A stretch of 64,000 bases of DNA, from assembly GCA_028023455.1 (NCBI GenBank), contig JAQFVV010000277.1, positions 1 through 64,000 of the forward strand. Reading direction: 5' to 3'. The stretch's first letter is position 1. Each line of letters starts with the position of its first letter. The DNA is from Epiperipatus broadwayi. Taxonomy: Eukaryota; Onychophora; Udeonychophora; Euonychophora; Peripatidae. Shown here piece after piece: positions 58,330-64,000 of the stretch. Under the pieces are notes generated by a model that was not told the origin of the DNA, ran no database searches, and saw nothing but the letters and a program-made list of their open reading frames with translations. The position numbers and the translations under genes are program-made.

Positions 58330-58880
58330 AAACATTCATTCTGCCTTATCAGCACTGAGAAGAAAGACCATGGTGTTTCTTGATCTTAAACTCAGAGGTA
58401 AAAAGCCAATAAACTCACCACGCTGGCTAATGCGTGTTGGTGAGCAGCCCATCCATGTTCGTATACTATATGAATAAACATATAGTAATAACAGCTGCAA
58501 CGACAAGAACGTATGGAGTGGACATTAGGAATTTGCCCTGCTCGGTTCCTTTAAGGCCTCCAAGAGAAATCAAAGGGTCTCCTTTTAGTTAATAGCAAAC
58601 TCCTTTCTGCAGCCTGTAGGTATAAAAAAATAATATTGAAGGTCAATACAATTTGTATGAATCCTAGCTGGCTCTTCACACATTCGGAGGCCAGCTCTTC
58701 ATACTTGAAGTCCCTACCCATTTAGGTGACGTTCTGCACTCGCTTGTAAGTGCACAGGTGAAGCTCTAAGAATCAAGTGTTCTTCTCTTGATTCAATTTG
58801 CTTTGAGTCCATTTATTGTTTGATTCCCTAAAGCTGATTGGCTTGTATTCCCGTCCATTCGATTAGGTGATTCTTTTTTT
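58330..58880 (-). other. 5' untranslated part of the RTE LINE
   Basis: GC-richer than its surroundings, no long ORF. The 5' border near 58880 is set by the return to AT-rich sequence. Confidence 0.5.
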
Positions 58881-58884
58881 CACT

Positions 58885-59570
58885 GTGCTCATATGGTGGA
58901 TACAAGAATTTAACCATTATATCTCTGACTTTAATTAATGAGTTATTTTTTACTTACTGTTTATAATCATGAAGGAAATTTAAACTCTTAATTCCTTTAA
59001 TTGTTCTATATCCTATTATCACTCTCATTAATTTAATTGCTTTTACTTTTAGAAAATAATCTTTTTCTAATCTTAACAAAGTTATAAATAACTTTTATTT
59101 CCTATTTTAAAAGGATCAGTCTTTTAATAGTCTTTAATTCCTTTATAATTTATTTATTTTCATTAGTAATTTACACCTTTATCCGTATATGCATTTAAGT
59201 ATACACCTACATATCATTTAACTTTGTAATAACTATTACTAACATTAGTAACTAAATTATTATCGTTTGCATTAATGGATGCTAGACTTGTATTTAATTA
59301 CTTTATGTACTGGATGTTAAGATTTAAAGTCCAAATTAATACTTTAAATCACAAAGTAATAAATTATTCTAAGAAGTCTAATGTGTATATTATTTCAGTT
59401 CTCTGTGTTAATTATTATACAAGATATTCCAAAGTCTCTATAATAAGAAAAATTGACAAACTCATATTTGATTTTTTCTTGTGGAGCTACATAAAAGCCA
59501 TGGTTATGGATTATTTAAGGGAATGCATTCAAAATGGAATTACTTGCTTATTAATAACAGATATCTTGAA
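58885..59570. other. No supported feature
   Basis: AT-rich. The plus-strand frame 59275-59733 is long (152 codons) but low in complexity, runs into the repeat at 59.6 kb and shows no motif. Confidence 0.35.
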
Positions 59571-59574
59571 AGTA

Positions 59575-60090
59575 ATACAATTTTCTTCTTCCTTTTCTTA
59601 TGTATTGATTTCTATATTTATATATCATACTATTTCCAACTTTCTTATACACTTCAACAATACTATTTTTTATATATCACAACTTTATTCTTACAGTTTT
59701 GACTATTCTGCAGTCATCATCAAAGCTCTTTAAAATCCTATTTCTAAAAACCAACTATTGATTTCTATATTTACATATACCATTTCCAACTTTCTTATAT
59801 ACTTCAACAATACTACTTTTATATATCATAACTTTATTCTTACAGTTTCTACTGTCCTGCAGTCATCATCAGAGCTCTTTAAAATCCTATTTCTAAAGTT
59901 TGTTTTTAGAAATATGATTTTAAAGCTCTGATGATGATTACAAGACAGTCGAAATTGTAAGAATAAAATTGTGATATATAAAAAATAGTATTGTTGAAGT
60001 GTATAAGGAAGTTGGAAATGATATATGTAGATATCTTGGAACATGTTTGTCGTAAGTGGAGAGAAGACTTTGTATGTGTAGAAAGAGGTG
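59575..60090. repeat. Repeat cluster with hammerhead-like motifs, two minus copies and one plus copy
   Basis: Two copies in one orientation (59600-59745 and 59765-59900) and one inverted (59900-60040) share ttatacacttcaacaatact, ataactttattcttacagtt, ctgcagtcatcatcagagct and aaaatcctatttctaaa. On the strand complementary to the first two, the order is CTGATGA, a hairpin ACTG...CAGT, GAAAC: a hammerhead-like core. The organisation (tandem plus inverted) is like that of the 25.8 and 50.4 kb loci, but it is a different sequence family. Confidence 0.7.
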
Positions 60091-60099
60091 ATATGACCA

Positions 60100-60823
60100 A
60101 TATGTAGAAAATATTTTATAAATTTTGTAAGAATATTTTGCAAATTAAGGTACATTTAGGTAAAAAAAATTTATTTTAAATATGGGGTCTATTAGGACAT
60201 CGTGCATTTGATTGCTTTATTAATAAATATTATTTACATAAAATTAAATTTCTGATAAGTTGTTATTAAATTTCAAAATCCTTTAAGTCTGATCATTGTT
60301 TCATTCATAGATAAATTGTTTTCCTAGATTAAGCTCTGTCAATCTTACATAGATATGTTAGATAATGGAGTAGAAAGTATATTTCTCTTATTTCTTCTTT
60401 CATATGTTTTTAGTATGCATCATTACTCTTAAGTTTCTCTCTTTAGAAATGTATGTGCGTATGTACTTACATAAGAATTTTTCACTAAGTGAGTTTGTAA
60501 ACTTTACTCCTAAAAAGAAACTCAGTTTTAAATTTGTTTATTCTATTACTACATCAACTTCTCAAAATTTCTGTAATTATGCTAGAATTGTGCATTTGTA
60601 GTCATGTGACAGTTGATCATCATATGACTTGTATGATTTTTATGCCATCCTTCATTGAATAAATATTTTATTACCCCTTTCATTCATGAGCTTTCTATAG
60701 ATACATTTCTTTGTGAACCAAGCACCCATTTGTTACAATACTTGCTTATACTTTATATCTGAAAACATAAATGCTCTATCTGACTGTTGGCATTTCTAGC
60801 ACTGAGACGAGTATAATGTTTTT
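60100..60823. other. No supported feature
   Basis: AT-rich, no ORF or repeat pair that I can support. Confidence 0.4.
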
Positions 60824-60830
60824 CTTAAGC

Positions 60831-63156
60831 CAGTGATTTCCAAGCTTTTTGTGTCTGTGCCCTCCTTTTTTCTAGAAAAAATGATGCTGCACCCCCTAAT
60901 TTTTAGAACATTGAAATTTATAAATACTGTCGTATTTACAATTTCATTTCAATAGATTATACAATTATCTACCCTATTTAGTATAGATATAGGTCTTATA
61001 TAAAACAGTTTATTTTTATGACATAATAATTTTTAATACAATCAAATAAATTTTACAAAAAATCAAAAAACCAAAAGAATATTGATTAAAATTATAATGA
61101 TATTTAATGCAATGGATGAGCCTGTTTATTAAAACCAAATCTGGATGTTCTTCTTCAATCACTAGACGAGTTCGACGTTTTGTTTTTAAAATAGGTTAAC
61201 AGTGGAAAAACCAGTTTCACATAAATAAGATGTTGCAAATGGTAATAAAATGTCTAAAGCTTTGTTTGTTAAAGTAGGAAACTGTTTCTTCACTCATAAC
61301 CAGAAAAGTACCAATATTTTCTTGTTCAAATATCTGTATTAATGTCATAAGATAAGTTAATTAACATTTCTTGCTCTGATCAAAAGACCAAATACATATG
61401 TGTTTTAATCACAGATGGGTTTCTTAACCATTCATATTTCAACATGTCAACATCTTAATAATAGAATTTTACTGTAGATTGGTCAAATAATTATTAATGA
61501 AAATTTTACTTCTATTTCATTTGCAGGATGTTTTTGAAATTGGGAAACATATCAGAAGCATTACTTTTCAAATTAATCATTCACAGCTCCATTTTTTTTT
61601 AAATGCAATAACTTTATCTTTCTACATCAAAGCATAAGATTGAAGTCCTTGCTTTGATTTATTTAAAGTGCCAAGTTTTTCAAAAATATTTTGTGTTATA
61701 AACAATTTTGCCTTATCTCTATTATTATCAGTCAAAAATATCATGATTTCTTCTTTTAGTTCAAACATTCTTTGAAGTATGTTGAATCGAGAAAGCCAAC
61801 ATGTTTCACAATAATATAAAAGAGCTCTGTTATGCACTCATATCATCACCCAATTTTGTGAATGGGCTGCTTTTAATAAAGTTTACAATAACTTTAAATA
61901 TCATTAGCAAATCTTCACTCATACTTATTGAAGTGAGTGATTGTCTATGTATTATACAATGTGTTGAACTAGAACTTGTAAACCAGCATTTCGTCCTGCC
62001 ATAGATCAGACCCTATCTGTACATATCCCAACAGAATTCTCCTAAAGAATGTTATTTTCATTTAAAAATGTATCAGTCACATTGAAAATTTCTTTTGCTA
62101 TAGTATTGTTTTCAATAGGTTTACAGAATAATAAATCTTATTTAACATCAGTTTCTAGAGCATATCTCATATATGAAATCAAATAAGCATCTTCAATTAC
62201 ATCTGTTGCTTCATCCAATTGCAAAGTGTAATCTGACAATTTTAGTTTTTTTTATTAATTGATTGTGAAGATCTTCAGATATATCAAAAATTCTTCTTAC
62301 TACCGTATTATCTGCAAGAGGAATTTGGTTAGCACATGATTCACCGAGCATTGTATCTACTATGTCGATGGCCATGATAGTACCAAAATTTCTCCTATTG
62401 AATGTGGTTTTTTGATGTTATAGGTTTGGTTTTTGAAAAAGTATTCTGTTGTTTTTTCAAAACATCTAATTTCTTTTAGAAAAATTTTTTTGGCTTGCCA
62501 GTCTGGCCTGCATGTAATTTTTCAAGATGATGTTTTAACTTATTTGGTTTCATGCTTTCTGCAGCTAAAATATTCATACAGATCAAATACATCATTCTTT
62601 CTTGTCCATTAATAATGATATTTGTAAATCCCAATGTTAAGTATAGCGAATCATATTTTCAAGATTTAACATTATTATTTTTTGTAGCTGTATTCATGTT
62701 TGTTAAACAACTTTGCTAGTATCTTCATCTGCTTTTCATTTCAATCCAATTACATATTTATCTATCTAAAAAGGATAAGCATTATTTTAAAATAATTAAA
62801 AAATATTATTATTAGATTTCGAACTTACCTCGGTATTTGTTAAGAATACCATTAATAAAAACACTATGCATAAACCACTAATTATTTCTGTTGTATTAAA
62901 ATATACACTACACAGCACCTATTTAGCTCGTGTCATTAGCAGGACTGAGAGCTGCTGAGGACTTGTGCATTTTTGGATCATTTTCTTAGAAAACAATCAT
63001 TGTTAGTAAGAATGGGGCAAAAATTCATTGAGTATAGATGAGTAATTTTCTTTAGACACTGATTTGAATTTGTATGCTTAGTAAAAGTTATGCACCCCCT
63101 TGCAAAAGTTTCATGACCCCCTAGGAAATTGCATCCCACAGTTTGGAAAATACCAC
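60831..63156 (-). mobile_element. hAT DNA transposon, decayed
   Basis: The ends are hAT-like inverted repeats (CAGTGATTTCCAAGCTTTTTG at 60831; complement of the right end GTGGTATTTTCCAAACTG). They are flanked by CTTAAGC at 60824-60830 and 63157-63163, i.e. seven of the eight bases of a hAT target duplication. The transposase lies on the minus strand with many stops. Confidence 0.85.
61140..62350 (-). pseudogene. hAT transposase remnant (ZBED5/FAM200 type)
   Basis: Minus-strand pieces in order: VRRIFDISEDLHNQL (about 62300), a DG.R.M-equivalent block near 61990-62010, RWLSR-like CWLSRFNILQRMFELKEEI (about 61740-61800) and YLCETGFSTVN near 61195-61240, the hAT C-terminal dimerisation motif (YLCE.GFS.L). 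Stops and shifts separate all pieces. No BED zinc finger can be recognised upstream. Confidence 0.8.
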
Positions 63157-63454
63157 CTTAAGCTCTTGTTGGAATATCAATAGTTGCAATTTATAGTAAA
63201 GCAAATAGTTGATTTAGTACATACAATTTATTTTTATTAAAGTTATTTTACTTTTCCTACTTAATTAAAGAGTTTATAAATTGGTTGACCTGCAGGCACA
63301 TGTACTTAAATAATTTTATTTTTATGTATGTAAGCTAAATTTTCTACCTGAAATCAAATGAAGATTTCAAAAAAATGGTATACAATAATCAAACAGAACC
63401 ACTTGAACATCATCACTGATAATTTAATTTTAACAAAGGACCCATATTGTAAAT

Positions 63455-63710
63455 TTGGTTGTTTTCTCATCCCTGGTGTTCGCCTCGAGATGTCGCTATT
63501 TCTAGGTCAATTCCTAGAAATATACCGTTTCACCGGCATTCACCTAACAAAAGAGGAAATTTTCTACGTTATAAACGCAGAAAAGACTCCTCACGTTATG
63601 TTGGACAGAGGCGGTGGCGGCGACAGAAGCCAACACAAATGAGACTTCTTTCTATGATAAAACACAGAAAGAGTTCCCGACGGCTGCCGGTTATGGCTTT
63701 TTTTTTTTTT
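63455..63710. other. GC- and CpG-richer segment, possible promoter or first exon
   Basis: Contains gttcgcctcgagatgtcgct, ataccgtttcaccggcattc, ggcggtggcggcgacagaag and cccgacggctgccggttatg, unlike the surroundings. ORFs in several frames are open for 60-100 codons, but none has a recognised domain. Could be a gene 5' end on either strand or a SINE-like insertion. Confidence 0.3.
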
Positions 63711-64000
63711 TCTATGCTAAAAGCAAAGAGAAAGAAATGCCTTGATTGGCTGCTGTAGTAGTTGATTTTGTTCATCATTTTCTCGTAATAGTAGAATATC
63801 TATTTTCTCTGTAGTTTCGTGTGAGAGTGTGTGTATTTGAAGCAGTCATAGTTTTTTAAAATTTGATAAGATGCCTATTTTTTTTAATGTGTTGTAACTT
63901 ACTTTACTGTTGTAAGTTTAGTAATAATGTCCTGAAGATTCCATTACGATTGGTAACCCTCAAAAATTGCTTTTAAGGGTGCGGAACGGAAAATATTTCA

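Larger units (their letters stand above)
55319..58880 (-). mobile_element. RTE-type LINE, nearly full length, minus strand
   Basis: An apurinic-type endonuclease ORF and an RT ORF follow each other on the minus strand, with a GC-richer 5' region (about 58330-58880) and a short 3' tail of TGATAATGGTTGATAATGATA type, as usual for RTE elements. Two frameshifts break it: between the endonuclease and the RT (about 57090-57130) and near the RT end (about 55540-55600). All catalytic motifs survive, so it is young. A decayed relative is at 13310-13945. Confidence 0.88.

Noticed and set aside
59275-59733. 152-codon ORF as a membrane protein gene
   Set aside because: Ile/Tyr/Phe-rich composition is what AT-rich DNA gives by chance, and the end lies inside a repeat cluster.
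63358-63758. Protein-coding gene in the GC-richer right end
   Set aside because: Overlapping open frames in more than one phase without a recognised domain or splice structure. Kept only as a possible promoter or exon.

Overview
The window is strongly AT-rich DNA from a eukaryote, almost certainly an invertebrate animal. Single-gene exons of 68 to 194 bases lie in introns of several kilobases, with GT/AG junctions that agree in phase, and the rest is mobile-element sequence of typical metazoan families: RTE-type and L1/Tx1-type LINEs, Penelope-like elements, hAT, mariner, foldback elements and MITEs. A LINE 3' end of a type common in arthropods makes an arthropod somewhat more likely than a mollusc or other lophotrochozoan, but the species cannot be fixed from sequence alone. 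There are no prokaryotic features.

Region 1 (1-9139): a young LTR retrotransposon whose 5' LTR is cut by the window start. The 3' LTR is about 3.2 kb. The short internal part holds a lysine-tRNA-type primer site, a repeat-bearing leader, one charged gag-position ORF, a tandem-repeat coding block, a remnant of an integrase C-terminus and a polypurine tract, but no protease or reverse transcriptase. It looks like a non-autonomous large derivative. The 3' LTR carries an exact Illumina adapter stretch absent from the 5' LTR, which is an assembly artefact.

Region 2 (9140-46830): six phase-compatible exons (10956-11149, 15360-15518, 15807-15975, 21732-21906, 32075-32142, 45449-45609), plus a possible terminal exon at 46797, of one plus-strand gene. 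It encodes a Ser/Thr/Gln-rich, acidic, probably disordered protein that I do not recognise. Its introns hold a decayed RTE LINE, a 1-kb palindrome made of Penelope endonuclease ends joined to tRNA-like modules, several foldback elements, a short MITE with TTAA target duplication and 41-bp perfect inverted repeats, a truncated L1/Tx1-like LINE, and a degenerate Penelope-like element bounded by inverted terminal repeats.

A dispersed repeat family (about 9.45, 25.8, 39.8, 40.3, 41.9 and 50.4 kb) contains a type I hammerhead ribozyme fold: CUGANGA and GAAA core, a two-part stem I that pairs perfectly in the best copy, and a minimal stem III. Copies lie in tandem and head-to-head arrangements, as expected of Penelope pseudo-LTRs or animal retrozymes. 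This is the most interesting system in the window.

Region 3 (46.8-64 kb): probably intergenic or a further large intron. It holds a 1.7-kb inverted-repeat element with a unique core, a mariner-like remnant, a nearly full-length minus-strand RTE LINE with two frameshifts, a hammerhead-like repeat cluster near 59.6-60.1 kb, and a decayed hAT transposon with a recognisable target duplication. A locally GC-richer segment at 63.46-63.70 kb may be the start of another gene.
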